Below, in pieces: positions 1-7,576 of a DNA stretch of 27,496 nt. The stretch lies in contig JBBRYP010000062.1 of assembly GCA_038237515.1 (NCBI GenBank), positions 1-27,496 on the forward strand, given 5' to 3'. This DNA is from JBBQDZ01 sp038237515. Lineage in GTDB: Bacteria > Actinomycetota > Thermoleophilia > Gaiellales > Gaiellaceae. Position 1 is the first letter of the stretch. Each line of letters begins with the position of its first letter. Under the pieces are notes generated by a model. That model was given only the letters and a program-made list of their open reading frames with translations, had not been told where the DNA came from and ran no database searches. The position numbers and the translations under genes were made by a program.

Positions 1-28
1 CGACCTTCGCGCCCAGTACCTTCTTCAT
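1..28 (-). CDS. 5' end of a gene running off the left edge (unidentified)
   Basis: Only the first nine codons are visible, reading MKKVLGAKV from an ATG whose complement is at 26-28. The start is supported by a strong ribosome-binding site, GGAGG at 40-36 on the minus strand, seven bases before the ATG. The gene continues beyond the window, so no function can be given. A doubtful minus-strand ORF ends upstream at 159, so the two could be in one transcript. Confidence 0.55.
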
Positions 29-158
29 GGCGGTTCCTCCAGTCCCGAATGGACTTCAGCGACCCAGAACGCTGCCGACGGCAGCCGACGGGGCCGGAGG
101 GACCGCCGCTCAAAGTTCTACGAAATCTCGGACATCCTCCCGGCCTGCCGCGCGACCG

Positions 159-410
159 TCAGAAGAAGTCCGCCCAGCGGCCTTGCTCGACCCAGACGAG
201 GCGAACGAGGGCGAAGGCGCCTCGCTGCACCTGCCCCTCGAGGTCGACGTAGGTCCCGACCATGAACCTGAGATCGGCGGCCCAGTAGAGGGTGTTGCCC
301 GACTGGATCGTGTCCTCCGAACCGGCCGGGTTCGGGCTGGTCGGGAAGTAGAAGTGGAAGAACCCGAGCGGGGCGATCTGCGTCCCCCCGAAATGGGACG
401 CGCGGCGCAC
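159..410 (-). CDS. Possible small hypothetical protein
   Basis: A minus-strand frame of about 83 codons from a GTG at 410 (or 101 codons from an ATG at 464). Its C-terminal part, with stretches such as FFHFYFPTSPNPAGS and YWAADLRFMVGTYVDLEG, looks like folded protein rather than the Arg/Ser/Pro-rich frames typical of antisense readings here. No family is recognised, no signal peptide is seen and the ribosome-binding site is weak for either start. The ATG at 464 would lie only 13 bases from the divergent hicB start. The plus-strand frame over the same stretch is low-complexity. Treat as a candidate only. Confidence 0.35.
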   Translation of the reverse strand: MRRASHFGGTQIAPLGFFHFYFPTSPNPAGSEDTIQSGNTLYWAADLRFMVGTYVDLEGQVQRGAFALVRLVWVEQGRWADFF

Positions 411-477
411 CCGCCTGGGTGGCCGCCCTGGGGGAAGAGCCGGGCCGAGAGTAGGAGCGTGCATACTTCGTGAGACC

Positions 478-714
478 ATGAGCGATTCGGTAACGCTGAC
501 TGCGGTGTTCACGCCCGACGAGGACGGCTGGACGATGGCCCAGCTCGCCGAGTGGCCAGCGGTCGTCACTTGTGGGCGCACGGTCGACGAGGCGCGCGAG
601 CTGCTGCTTGATGCCGCACAGGAGATGATCGCCTCCTATCGCGATCAGGACCGGGAGCCTCCGATCGGCGGTGGACGCGTCGAGCAGGTCACGATCGCGC
701 TCGCCGCGGCCTGA
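478..714 (+). CDS. hicB: HicB-family antitoxin
   Basis: This 78-residue protein matches the short HicB antitoxin fold: an N-terminal strand (VTLTAVFTPDEDGWTMAQ), the typical AELPG-like turn seen here as LAEWPAVVTCGRTVDEA, then a helix (ARELLLDAAQEMIASYRDQ). In the family, HicB binds and blocks the mRNA-cleaving HicA toxin and represses the operon. No separate C-terminal DNA-binding domain is visible, as in other short HicB proteins. The order is hicB then hicA, the reverse of the classical E. coli order. The stop codon TGA at 712-714 overlaps the proposed CTG start of hicA. Confidence 0.82.
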   Translation: MSDSVTLTAVFTPDEDGWTMAQLAEWPAVVTCGRTVDEARELLLDAAQEMIASYRDQDREPPIGGGRVEQVTIALAAA

Positions 715-905
715 GGCGTCGAGACCTCGAACGCCACCTCACCGGTCACGGCTGCGACCTCTTGCGGGAAGGCGCCAATCACGCGATCTGGCAGAATCCG
801 GCACGCGACCTTCGTGCGCCGCTCCCGCGGCACCGCGAGATCCCCATCGGCACGGCCCGAGCGATCTGCCGGCAACTCGCAATTCCGCCACCCGATTCAA
901 GCTGA
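711..905 (+). CDS. hicA: HicA-family toxin, apparent CTG start
   Basis: Read from 711, the frame encodes 64 residues beginning (M)RRRDLERHLTGHGC and containing REGANHAIWQNP followed by LPRHREIPIGTARAICRQL. This is the full HicA double-stranded-RNA-binding-like fold, with the catalytic histidine at residue 24. HicA toxins bind and cleave mRNA. No ATG, GTG or TTG exists at the expected N-terminus. The conserved RRRDLE start is preceded by CTG at 711-713, which overlaps the hicB stop as CTGA, where other genes here use ATGA or GTGA. The likely ancestral start was GTG. Translation may thus be weak (CTG initiation) or lost. Identity is secure from the sequence; activity is uncertain. Confidence 0.75.
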   Translation: MRRRDLERHLTGHGCDLLREGANHAIWQNPARDLRAPLPRHREIPIGTARAICRQLAIPPPDSS

Positions 906-919
906 GGGTTCTCGCGTCG

Positions 920-941
920 GAGCTCGACCCCGGGGCAGCTC
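920..941. terminator. Inverted repeat between convergent hicA and vapC
   Basis: GAGCT (920-924) pairs with AGCTC (937-941) around a CCCCGGGG core. It lies in the 65-base gap between the hicA stop and the vapC stop. A shared terminator is plausible but there is no T tract. Confidence 0.3.
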
Positions 942-970
942 GCGCTCGGGTGCTCGCCGACTCGGTCGAA

Positions 971-1360
971 TCACACGCGTACGAAGGGAACGGCGGCGGC
1001 GAAATCCGAGAAGTCCGAGTCCTGGGTCCAGACCTCGGCGCTGTTGACGAGCGCGGTGGCGGCGATCCAGCTGTCGAAGACGCGCGGCCTGCGACCGGCG
1101 GCGAGGCTTCGAGCGGCGAGCTGAGCGTAGGCGGAGGCGGTTCGCTCTTCGATCGGGAGCGCGCCGGCGAGCGCACGGACTTCGCTGAGCGTTCGCAAAC
1201 GTTGCGCGCGCGTGTCCGAGTCGGCCGCGACCAAGACGCCCAGCTCGAGCTCGGCGATCGAGACAACCGACACCGCCACCTGGTCGGGCAGTTGGCGCCG
1301 AAGCGGCCGACCCTGTTCCCGTGCGATCAGGATCGAGGTGTCGAGGATGGCGCGGCTCAC
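971..1360 (-). CDS. vapC: VapC-like PIN-domain toxin ribonuclease
   Basis: A 129-residue PIN-domain protein of typical VapC length. The acidic metal-binding residues are visible: Asp7 in AILDTSILIA, Glu37 in SIAELELG, Asp96 in RVFDSWIAATAL and Asp114 in VWTQDSDF. VapC toxins are Mg2+-dependent RNases, often cutting tRNA or rRNA. The GTG start at 1360 was chosen over longer in-frame starts because it begins right before the PIN core and overlaps the antitoxin stop as GTGA. The longer upstream extension is Arg/Ala-rich and belongs to another frame of the antitoxin gene. The target RNA cannot be inferred. Confidence 0.88.
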   Translation of the reverse strand: MSRAILDTSILIAREQGRPLRRQLPDQVAVSVVSIAELELGVLVAADSDTRAQRLRTLSEVRALAGALPIEERTASAYAQLAARSLAAGRRPRVFDSWIAATALVNSAEVWTQDSDFSDFAAAVPFVRV

Positions 1361-1599
1361 GCCGGCTCGATCGTCTGCTCGCGCACCGCGGCCAGATCGT
1401 CCAGCAGCAGCCGGTCGGCTGGTAGTTCGCGGAGCACCCGTTCGAAGGCGGCGCCGGCCATCCACGCCGGCCGCCCCAGGGGCGCAAGCTCGGCGACGGG
1501 GCGATGATTGAACGTCACCCGCAGCCACTCGCCCGCCTCGACGCGCCGCAGGATCGCGGCCGTGTTGTTCCGCAGATCGCGAGCGGAAACCTCAGGCAC
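1357..1599 (-). CDS. vapB: VapB-like (Phd/YefM type) antitoxin
   Basis: An 80-residue protein from a GTG at 1599. Residues 3-35, EVSARDLRNNTAAILRRVEA and then WLRVTFNHRPVAELAP, match the Phd/YefM antitoxin N-terminal DNA-binding fold. The C-terminal part with its acidic DRLLLDDL patch is the likely toxin-binding tail. Its TGA at 1357-1359 overlaps the vapC GTG by four bases, the usual antitoxin-first coupling. The 104 bases between this start and the inverted repeat at 1704 should hold the promoter and operator, but no convincing -35/-10 pair was seen. Confidence 0.85.
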   Translation of the reverse strand: MPEVSARDLRNNTAAILRRVEAGEWLRVTFNHRPVAELAPLGRPAWMAGAAFERVLRELPADRLLLDDLAAVREQTIEPA

Positions 1600-1703
1600 G
1601 CACAGAACGTAGCGTCTGAGCTCCGCACTGCGCGCGCCGGCGACGCTTCCCAAACGACGACATCCTCGCACCGCAAGATCCAAGGGCGCAGGCCCATACG
1701 CAG

Positions 1704-1752
1704 GCTGCTTCCCCCTCGACACGGTCGCGTCCCTGACCCAGGGGGAAGCAGC
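1704..1752. repeat. Perfect 13-bp inverted repeat at the 3' end of the GNAT gene
   Basis: GCTGCTTCCCCCT at 1704-1716 is perfectly complementary to AGGGGGAAGCAGC at 1740-1752, separated by 23 bases. The right arm touches the TAG stop of the GNAT gene (complement at 1752-1754). It lies between the end of the long minus-strand polysaccharide operon and the start of vapB. It could end the operon transcript, but no T tract follows. The loop holds AGGGACGC and GCGACCG words that also resemble parts of the core of the larger palindromic elements at 3488 and 13690; that link is tentative. Confidence 0.7.
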
Positions 1753-2726
1753 TAGAAGTTGTCCAGGTCTCCGAAGGTGAAGCGCAGCTTCTCCAGCGGG
1801 ATCTGGGATCCGAGACTCCGGTAGATGACGGGCAGGCCGGGCGAGGCGCGAGTCCAGTCCGCAAAGGCGGTGGAGAAGCGCGTTTCCTTCGACGCCTGGA
1901 ACAGGATCTGATGGACGCCCAGCCGTCCGGCCAGGCGCCTGAGGGCACGCACGGTCTTCTCCAGGTCCGCCTCGGCGAGAGCTTCCACGTCGCCGAGGAG
2001 GAGACCCTGCCGGACGTTCAGCCACACGCGGCCGCCGTCGAGGGCGAGCACCCGACTGCCGGCGAACGCCGACTTGTACGCGTGGAAGGCGCGGTCGCGC
2101 TCGACGCCCGCGAACCCCTCCCTGAGGAGCGAGTTCTCGAGCACGGGGTCGGGCGCGGCGCAGGCGCTCAGCGCTCGCTCGAGGTGCCCCTCGTAGAGCG
2201 GGCGCAGAGGTCCCGCTCGCCGCGCGACCCTCTCCGCCCAGATCGTCCGGATCGGCAGCCGGTACTCGACCAGGTCGTCGACGTGCCGGTAGCCGAGCTT
2301 GCCGAGCCAGATCGGGTACGCGGCCTCGTTCGGAAACCCGTAGAGGAACCCGACCCCCTCCGCCTCACACAATTCCCGCGCCAGCTCGGAGAGTGCGACG
2401 AAGAGACCCCGGCCGCGATGCGCACTCCCGGTTGCGACGTCGACCATCTGGCCGGCGACCTCGCTGCGATCGCCGTACCGAACGCGCCACGGCAGCACTC
2501 CGACCGACCCGGCGGCCTCCCCACCCTCCGTGAAGGCGGCGCAAACGAACGCGCCCGCGCACGCGTACTTCCTCTGCAGCCAGTCGAGGCTGAAATCCCT
2601 ACCTGCGAACGCGTCGTGGAAGAGCGGCAACAGGGGAGCGAGCTCGGGGCCGCGGAGGACGGACAGGCGGTAGGTCGTCCCGCGAGCCTCGACGGTGGCT
2701 TCCGGGAGAGACGGAGAGTCAGGCAC
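1752..2726 (-). CDS. GNAT-family N-acetyltransferase
   Basis: A 324-residue protein. The GNAT acetyl-CoA-binding core lies at about residues 90-150: MVDVATGSAHRGRGLF carries the R/Q-x-x-G-x-G/A motif as HRGRGLF (103-109), followed by a long helix and the GFLYGFPNEAAYPIWLGKLG segment. The C-terminal half (160-324) is an extension of unknown fold. Given its place at the end of a dideoxysugar/glycosyltransferase operon, acylation of a sugar or glycan is a reasonable inference; the substrate is not shown. The GTG start has GAGG six bases upstream and lies 11 bases after the methyltransferase stop, so the two are co-transcribed. It is the last gene of the series. Confidence 0.8.
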   Translation of the reverse strand: MPDSPSLPEATVEARGTTYRLSVLRGPELAPLLPLFHDAFAGRDFSLDWLQRKYACAGAFVCAAFTEGGEAAGSVGVLPWRVRYGDRSEVAGQMVDVATGSAHRGRGLFVALSELARELCEAEGVGFLYGFPNEAAYPIWLGKLGYRHVDDLVEYRLPIRTIWAERVARRAGPLRPLYEGHLERALSACAAPDPVLENSLLREGFAGVERDRAFHAYKSAFAGSRVLALDGGRVWLNVRQGLLLGDVEALAEADLEKTVRALRRLAGRLGVHQILFQASKETRFSTAFADWTRASPGLPVIYRSLGSQIPLEKLRFTFGDLDNF

Positions 2727-2737
2727 GGCGGCCTCGG

Positions 2738-3532
2738 TCAGATCCGGCGGGCACTGTAGAGAACCTGCGTGGCGAGCCGGCGCCCGCTTTGCGCCCCGCG
2801 CCGCTCGAGCCGGCGCCCGAGGCGCTCGCTCAGCCGCGGGAGCGCGAGATCGAGCGGTGTCGGCAGGACGAGGAAGCTCGTGTACGCGGTCGTCTGAGGC
2901 ACGAGGCCGGCCGCGGAGAGCAGCGCCCGGAACCGTTCCGGCGCCACGATCGACGATCCGTGCGGGAGAGCCGCGGACGGTCCCCGAAGGAGACGCTTGG
3001 CGCCGCGGATGCCGGGGTACCAGACGCGGCTCTTCCAGATCCCGTACAGCGCGGAGGGATTTGGATAGCTGACGACGGCGCGGCCGCCGGGACGAAGGAC
3101 TCGGGCGAGATCCGCGAGCGCACGCTCCACGTCGGCGTACTCGAGCACGCCCGTCGCGACCACGAGGTCGAAGCTCGCGTCCTGGAAGGGAAGCCGTTCG
3201 ATCTCCGCGACCACGAGACTGTGGCTGAGGGCTGGGAGACGCCGCCGCGCCGCCTCGACCATCTCCGATGAGGCGTCGACTCCGCTGACCGACCAGCCGC
3301 GTGCCGCCAGCTCGGCTGCCAGCCGCCCCGGCCCCATGCCCGCGTCGAGCGCGTCGCCCGGTCCCGTACCGATCCGCTCGAGCACCGCGTCGAGCCGCGC
3401 CCGCAGCGCGTGGCCGTCAGCGCCACGCGCGTCGTAGGCGCCGTCGTAGCGCGACACGCGCTCGTCGAAGTAGGCGCCGGCGGCATGAGGGGCGTGTCCG
3501 GAAGATGGACCAGGGCGCCTGACAGGCGTCAC
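2738..3532 (-). CDS. Class I SAM-dependent methyltransferase
   Basis: A 264-residue protein with a UbiE/Methyltransf_11-type fold. Motif I is ALDAGMGPGRLA (61-72), the acidic residue after strand 2 is in SGVDASSEM (83-91), and the post-motif is ADLARVLRPGGRAVVSYPNP (140-159). It should transfer a methyl group from S-adenosylmethionine; in this context a sugar hydroxyl is a likely acceptor, by inference. I chose GTG 3532, just inside the palindromic element that separates this gene from rfbH. Longer in-frame readings run through that element and are not conserved-looking. A start nearer the YFDERVSRYD segment is also possible. The GNAT gene follows at once. Confidence 0.82.
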   Translation of the reverse strand: MTPVRRPGPSSGHAPHAAGAYFDERVSRYDGAYDARGADGHALRARLDAVLERIGTGPGDALDAGMGPGRLAAELAARGWSVSGVDASSEMVEAARRRLPALSHSLVVAEIERLPFQDASFDLVVATGVLEYADVERALADLARVLRPGGRAVVSYPNPSALYGIWKSRVWYPGIRGAKRLLRGPSAALPHGSSIVAPERFRALLSAAGLVPQTTAYTSFLVLPTPLDLALPRLSERLGRRLERRGAQSGRRLATQVLYSARRI

Positions 3533-3652
3533 GCGCCGCCAGGCCGCGTCCTCGGTCGCGCCGATATGCCCGCATATCGACGTTCCCTGCGTCCTTGCCT
3601 CGCGACCCGTGCCGCGTGTCATCCACCGCGGCCACCTTCCAGACACGCCCCT
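3488..3652. repeat. Palindromic element A (about 165 bp) between rfbH and the methyltransferase gene
   Basis: The outer arms are GGGGCGTGTCCGGAAGATGG (3489-3508) and the complement of GGGGCGTGTCTGGAAGGTGG (3632-3651), 18 of 20 paired, and one further A/T pair brings the span to 3488-3652. The 62-base core at 3539-3600 contains the dyad CGATATGC-CC-GCATATCG. That core is about 52/62 identical to 13740-13801 in element B, while the arms of A and B differ. The right end meets the TAG stop of rfbH (complement 3651-3653). The left end overlaps the first codons of the methyltransferase gene. It fills most of the only sizeable gap in the rfb part of the operon. Confidence 0.75.
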
Positions 3653-4976
3653 AGCGCGGGACACGGCGCCCGGTGAAGAAGCTCGCGAACTGCTCGACGA
3701 CGTAGGCGATCATTGACTCGTCCAACCCGGGGTAGCAGCCGATCCAGAGCGAGTTGTTCATGACGACGTCGCTGTTCGGGAGATCGCCGACCGTCCGGAA
3801 CTCGACGTGCTCGTACGCCGGCTGCCGGGTCAGGTTCCCCCCGAACAGCAGCCGGGTCGCGATCTTGCGCTCCTCGAGGTGGCGCACGAGCTCGTTGCGC
3901 GTGAACGGGACGCCGTCGCGCACGGTGATCACGAACCCGAACCAGCTCGGCTCGCTCTCCGGTGTCGGCACGGGGAGCAGCAGCTGCTCCTCGTAGGGGG
4001 CGAGGCCGTCGCGGAGGAGCTGCCAGTTCCGCCTGCGGGCTGCCATGAACTCGGAGAGCTTCGCGAGCTGCGCGAGCCCGACAGCCGCCTGCATGTCGGT
4101 GACCTTCAGGTTGTAGCCGATGTGGCTGAAGATGTACTTGTGGTCGTAACCGCGTGGCAGCGTCCCGAGCTGCCAGTCGAAGCGGGTCCCGCAAGTGTCG
4201 TCCTCGCCGGGCTCGCACCAGCAGTCGCGACCCCAGTCGCGGAACGACTCGATCAGGAGCTTCAGCTGCGGCCGGTTCGCGAGCACGGCGCCTCCCTCGC
4301 CCATCGTGATGTGGTGCGCGGGATAGAAGCTGAGCGTGCCGAAGTCGCCGACGGTCCCCGTCAGCCGACCCCGGTAGGTCGCGCCGAGCGCGTCGCAGTT
4401 GTCCTCGATCAGCCAGAGCCCGTGGCGCTTCGCGATCTCGGCAACCTCGTCGAGCTGGAACGGGTTGCCGAGCGCATGCGCCGCGATGATTCCCCGCGTG
4501 CGGGGGCCGACGGCCGCCTCGATCGCCTCGGGCGTCGGGTTGTAGGTGCCGAGCTCGACGTCCACGAAGACGGGGACGAGCCGGTTGATCACGAGCGGGT
4601 TGACGGTCGTCGGAAACCCGGCAGCGACCGTGATCACCTCGTCTCCGGGGCGAAGGCGGCGCTCGCCGAGCTTCGGCGAGGTCAGGGCGGTGACCGCAAG
4701 CAGGTTGGCGGAAGACCCCGAGTTGCAGACGAGCGCATGTCTGACTCCGAGCCGCCGCGCCAGCTCGAGCTCGAACTGCCGCGCGTACCGGCCAGTCGTG
4801 AGCCAGAAGTCGAGGGAGGCGTCGACGAGATGGAGGAGCTCGTCGGCGTCGAACACCCTGCCCGAGACGGGCACAGGCGACTCTCCCGGCGTGAAGCGCC
4901 CGTTGCCGAACTCGGCCTCGTAGAACTCGGATACGAGCTCGAGGATCCGCTCGCGGAGCGCGGCGGCCTCGCTCAT
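3651..4976 (-). CDS. rfbH: CDP-4-keto-6-deoxyglucose 3-dehydrase (RfbH/E1), PMP and [2Fe-2S] enzyme
   Basis: A 441-residue member of the DegT/DnrJ/EryC1 aminotransferase fold that acts as a dehydrase, removing the C3 hydroxyl of CDP-6-deoxy-4-hexulose. Two features separate it from an aminotransferase. In SFYPAHHITMGEGG, His221 stands where aminotransferases carry the PLP-binding lysine. The cysteines at 194, 252, 254 and 262 form the exact C-x57-C-x1-C-x7-C pattern of the E1 [2Fe-2S] cluster. Family E1 enzymes need a separate flavin/Fe-S reductase (E3, ascD/ddhD), which is not in this window. The ATG start overlaps the upstream SDR stop as ATGA. Palindromic element A follows the TAG. Confidence 0.93.
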   Translation of the reverse strand: MSEAAALRERILELVSEFYEAEFGNGRFTPGESPVPVSGRVFDADELLHLVDASLDFWLTTGRYARQFELELARRLGVRHALVCNSGSSANLLAVTALTSPKLGERRLRPGDEVITVAAGFPTTVNPLVINRLVPVFVDVELGTYNPTPEAIEAAVGPRTRGIIAAHALGNPFQLDEVAEIAKRHGLWLIEDNCDALGATYRGRLTGTVGDFGTLSFYPAHHITMGEGGAVLANRPQLKLLIESFRDWGRDCWCEPGEDDTCGTRFDWQLGTLPRGYDHKYIFSHIGYNLKVTDMQAAVGLAQLAKLSEFMAARRRNWQLLRDGLAPYEEQLLLPVPTPESEPSWFGFVITVRDGVPFTRNELVRHLEERKIATRLLFGGNLTRQPAYEHVEFRTVGDLPNSDVVMNNSLWIGCYPGLDESMIAYVVEQFASFFTGRRVPR

Positions 4977-5848
4977 CGCGTCAGCCCGACCGGGTCGAAA
5001 CGAGCTTCTTCGAACGCGGCCACCGTCCGTACGAGCCCTTCCTCGAGTGGCGTCGAGGCTGTCCAGCCGAGCCGGTCGCGGGCCTTCGCCGGGTCGCCGG
5101 ACGACGACCAGAGCTCGTCCGCTCGGTACGGGAGCGCCCCGAAACGAGGCTGCGCCTTCCCGCCGGTCGCCTCGACCAGCAGCTCCACGAGCGTGCGCAC
5201 CGGCGTCTCGACACCCGTGCAGACGTTGAACGCCTCGCCGGATACTCCGGGAGCGCTCGCCGCGACGAGCAACGCGTCGACCGCGTCGTCGACGTAGACG
5301 AAGTCGCGCTTCTGCCTCCCCTCCGTCAGCTCCAGCGCCGTTCCCCGGATGCCGGCGAGCGCCGCGGAGCCGACGAGGCCGTGCGGCGAGTCGCCCGGGC
5401 CGTAGACCGTGAACGGACGCAGGCCGACGAGCTCGAGACCGGCGGCTCGGCTCATCGTCGACGCGAGCAGCCACGCCGCGGCCTTGGAGGCGCCGTAGAC
5501 CGATGTGGGCCGCAGGGGCGCGTCCTCGGAGAGGCAGCTTCCCGGCCCGTACTCGAGCCCGCTGCCGACGTGCACGACCCGGCGCACGTGCCCCTCAGCC
5601 GCGGTGCGGATGGCGTGCAGCGTGGCGAGGACGTTCGTGCTCGCGACCTCGTGCGCGGGGCGCGGGTGCGCTTCGTGGAGGCCGACCGCTCCGAGATGGA
5701 ACAGGACCTCGGCCGGCTGTGCACGCTCCGCAGAGGCAGCGCCCGGGCGGGCAACCGCAACCGCCTCCCACCCCTCCGCGACAAGCCGGCGGACGAGCTG
5801 AGCTCCGATGAAGCCGGAGGCTCCCGTGACGAGCGCGCGCCTAGGCAA
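4973..5848 (-). CDS. NAD-dependent epimerase/dehydratase (extended SDR), probable CDP-sugar reductase or epimerase
   Basis: A 291-residue extended short-chain dehydrogenase. The Rossmann glycine motif is VTGASGFIG (7-15), Ser96 is in HVGSGLEYG, and the catalytic pair is Tyr118-x3-Lys122 in VYGASKAAAW. It sits between rfbG and rfbH, so it probably sets the C4 configuration of a CDP-3,6-dideoxyhexose (like abequose, paratose or tyvelose enzymes), or acts on a related intermediate. The exact reaction cannot be told from sequence alone. I chose TTG 5848 because the Rossmann strand starts four residues later and GAGG lies a few bases upstream. This gives an eight-base overlap with rfbG. The longer frame upstream is Arg/Ser-rich. 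Confidence 0.85.
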   Translation of the reverse strand: MPRRALVTGASGFIGAQLVRRLVAEGWEAVAVARPGAASAERAQPAEVLFHLGAVGLHEAHPRPAHEVASTNVLATLHAIRTAAEGHVRRVVHVGSGLEYGPGSCLSEDAPLRPTSVYGASKAAAWLLASTMSRAAGLELVGLRPFTVYGPGDSPHGLVGSAALAGIRGTALELTEGRQKRDFVYVDDAVDALLVAASAPGVSGEAFNVCTGVETPVRTLVELLVEATGGKAQPRFGALPYRADELWSSSGDPAKARDRLGWTASTPLEEGLVRTVAAFEEARFDPVGLTR

Positions 5849-6812
5849 GAAAGCCTCGGTACCAGTCGATCGTCTCGGAGAGGCCCTGCTCGAGCCCGTA
5901 CCGCGGCTCCCAGCCGAGCACCCGCCGGGCGCGCGCGGCGGAGAGCGTCTGATCGTGGATCTCGCCGACCGAGCGATCCTCGATCTCCGGCTCGACGTCC
6001 TCGCGGCCGACGAGCCGGCAGATCTCGGACACGAGCTGAAGGACGGTGAGCGGCGACTCGGCGCTGAAGTTGAAGGCCTCTCCACCCACCCGCTCGTCCA
6101 GCACCTGATCCGCGAGGTCCATGTACGCGCGGGCCGCGTCCTTCACGTAGAGGTAGTCGCGGACGTAGGTCCCGTCGCTTCTCAGCACCGGCCGTTCGCC
6201 GCGGATGAGCGAGCGGACGGTTGCCGGCACGATCCGGCTCCAGTTGAGGTCGCCGCCCCCGTAGACGTTGCCGCAGCGTGCGATCGCCGCCGGCACGCCG
6301 TAGGTGTGGTGGTACGAGCGAGCGATCAGGTCTGCGCACGCCTTCGAGACCTCGTAGGGATGCCGCGGCGTGAGCGGCATGTCCTCGGTGTACGGGAGCT
6401 CCTCCACCTCGCCGTATGCCTTGTCGCTGGAGGCGACGACGACGCTCCGGACGAGGCCGCCGTAGGAGCGGCAGGCCTCGAGGACGTTGTAGGTGCCGCG
6501 CACGTTCGCCTCCCACGTGCCGAGCGGGTGGCGGTGCGCGACCTCGACAAGCGTCTGCGCGCCCAGGTGGAAGACCGTGTCGACCTCGTGGACGTTGATC
6601 GCGCGCTCGACCGTCTCGAGGCTTTCCAGCCGGCCGTTGACGACGGCGGCGCGGTTGATGTCGCCGCTGCGCACGAGCTCCGACTGCGGGTCGAGGTCGA
6701 GCACGAGGGCGACCACGTGGGCGCCCTCGGCGAGCAGCTCCTTGACGAGCCAGGAACCGATGATCCCCGTCGCGCCCGTCACGAGCGTGCGCCGGCCGGC
6801 CCAGCCTGTCAC
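5841..6812 (-). CDS. rfbG: CDP-glucose 4,6-dehydratase-like SDR
   Basis: A 323-residue extended SDR. It shows VTGATGIIGSW (11-21) for NAD binding, VVASSDKAYGE (125-135) with the active-site Ser-Asp-Lys, and Tyr153-x3-Lys157 in HPYEVSKACAD. Further downstream are ARCGNVYGGGDLNWSRIVP and DGTYVRDYLYVKDAARAY, typical of CDP-glucose 4,6-dehydratases. It would turn CDP-glucose into CDP-4-keto-6-deoxyglucose in the cytoplasm. It follows the cytidylyltransferase gene with a GTGA overlap (GTG start at 6812), which supports the pathway order rfbF-rfbG. The TAG at 5841-5843 lies inside the start of the next SDR gene. Confidence 0.9.
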   Translation of the reverse strand: MTGWAGRRTLVTGATGIIGSWLVKELLAEGAHVVALVLDLDPQSELVRSGDINRAAVVNGRLESLETVERAINVHEVDTVFHLGAQTLVEVAHRHPLGTWEANVRGTYNVLEACRSYGGLVRSVVVASSDKAYGEVEELPYTEDMPLTPRHPYEVSKACADLIARSYHHTYGVPAAIARCGNVYGGGDLNWSRIVPATVRSLIRGERPVLRSDGTYVRDYLYVKDAARAYMDLADQVLDERVGGEAFNFSAESPLTVLQLVSEICRLVGREDVEPEIEDRSVGEIHDQTLSAARARRVLGWEPRYGLEQGLSETIDWYRGFLA

Positions 6813-7576
6813 TCCCAGATTCTCCAGGGCACGTTCCCACTCTCCCAGAGACTCTCGAGCAGCCGTACGTCGCGCAGCGTGTCCATCGGCTGCCAGAAGC
6901 CGTCGTGGCGGTAGGCGACGAGCTGGCCCTCCTGGGCGAGTCGCTCGAGCGGCTCGCGCTCGAAGATGGTCTCGTCCGCGTCGATGTAGTCGAGGACGCG
7001 CGGCTCGAGCACGAAGAAGCCGCCGTTGATCCAGCCTTCCCCGATCTGCGGCTTCTCGACGAACTCCGCAACCCGGTCGCCCTCGAAGACGAGGCCACCG
7101 AAGCGGGCGGGCGGGCGGACGGCGGTCACGGTCGCGAGCTTCCCGTGCGAGTGGTGGAAGTCGACGAGAGCGCGGAGGTCGATGTCGGCGACCCCGTCGC
7201 CGTAGGTCATCATGAAGGTGTCGTCGAGCCAGCCTGCCAACCACTTGATGCGGCCGCCGGTCTGGGTCCGCGTGCCTGTGTCGACGAGGTGGACGAACCA
7301 ATCGTCCTGCTCCGCGTCGTGGATCTCGAGCTGCCCGGTGGCTACGCGGAGGCTGAAGTCGTTGCGAAGGTAGTAGTAGTTGAGGAAGTAGTTCTTGATC
7401 ACGTCCGCCTTGTGGCCGAGAGCGACGAGAAACTCGTTGAAGCCGCAGGCGGCGTAGAGCCGCATGATGTGCCAGAGCATCGGCTGCCCGCCGATCCGGA
7501 CCATGGGCTTGGGCACGACGTCCGTCTCCTCGGCCAGCCGCGTACCCAGCCCACCCGCGAGGATGACGGTCTTCAC
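6809..7576 (-). CDS. rfbF: Glucose-1-phosphate cytidylyltransferase
   Basis: A 255-residue nucleotidyltransferase of normal RfbF length. The N-terminal signature VILAGGLGTRLAEETDVVPK (4-23) binds CTP and phosphate. The segments MLWHIMRLYAACGFNEF, TQTGGRIKWLAGWL, FMMTYGDGVADID and GGFFVLEP are characteristic of the RfbF branch rather than dTDP-glucose RmlA. It makes CDP-glucose from CTP and glucose-1-phosphate, the first committed step for CDP-dideoxyhexoses. The GTG at 7576 overlaps the upstream glycosyltransferase stop as GTGA. The tail ENGNVP-like region ends just inside rfbG. Confidence 0.93.
   Translation of the reverse strand: MKTVILAGGLGTRLAEETDVVPKPMVRIGGQPMLWHIMRLYAACGFNEFLVALGHKADVIKNYFLNYYYLRNDFSLRVATGQLEIHDAEQDDWFVHLVDTGTRTQTGGRIKWLAGWLDDTFMMTYGDGVADIDLRALVDFHHSHGKLATVTAVRPPARFGGLVFEGDRVAEFVEKPQIGEGWINGGFFVLEPRVLDYIDADETIFEREPLERLAQEGQLVAYRHDGFWQPMDTLRDVRLLESLWESGNVPWRIWE

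Noticed and set aside
3488..3664. N-terminal extension of the methyltransferase through palindromic element A
   Set aside because: The extension is translated repeat DNA, without methyltransferase homology; the equivalent frame in element B has a stop.
3807..5297. Plus-strand open frame of 496 codons
   Set aside because: Antisense to rfbH, whose cofactor and cluster residues are fully conserved; the frame itself shows no family features.
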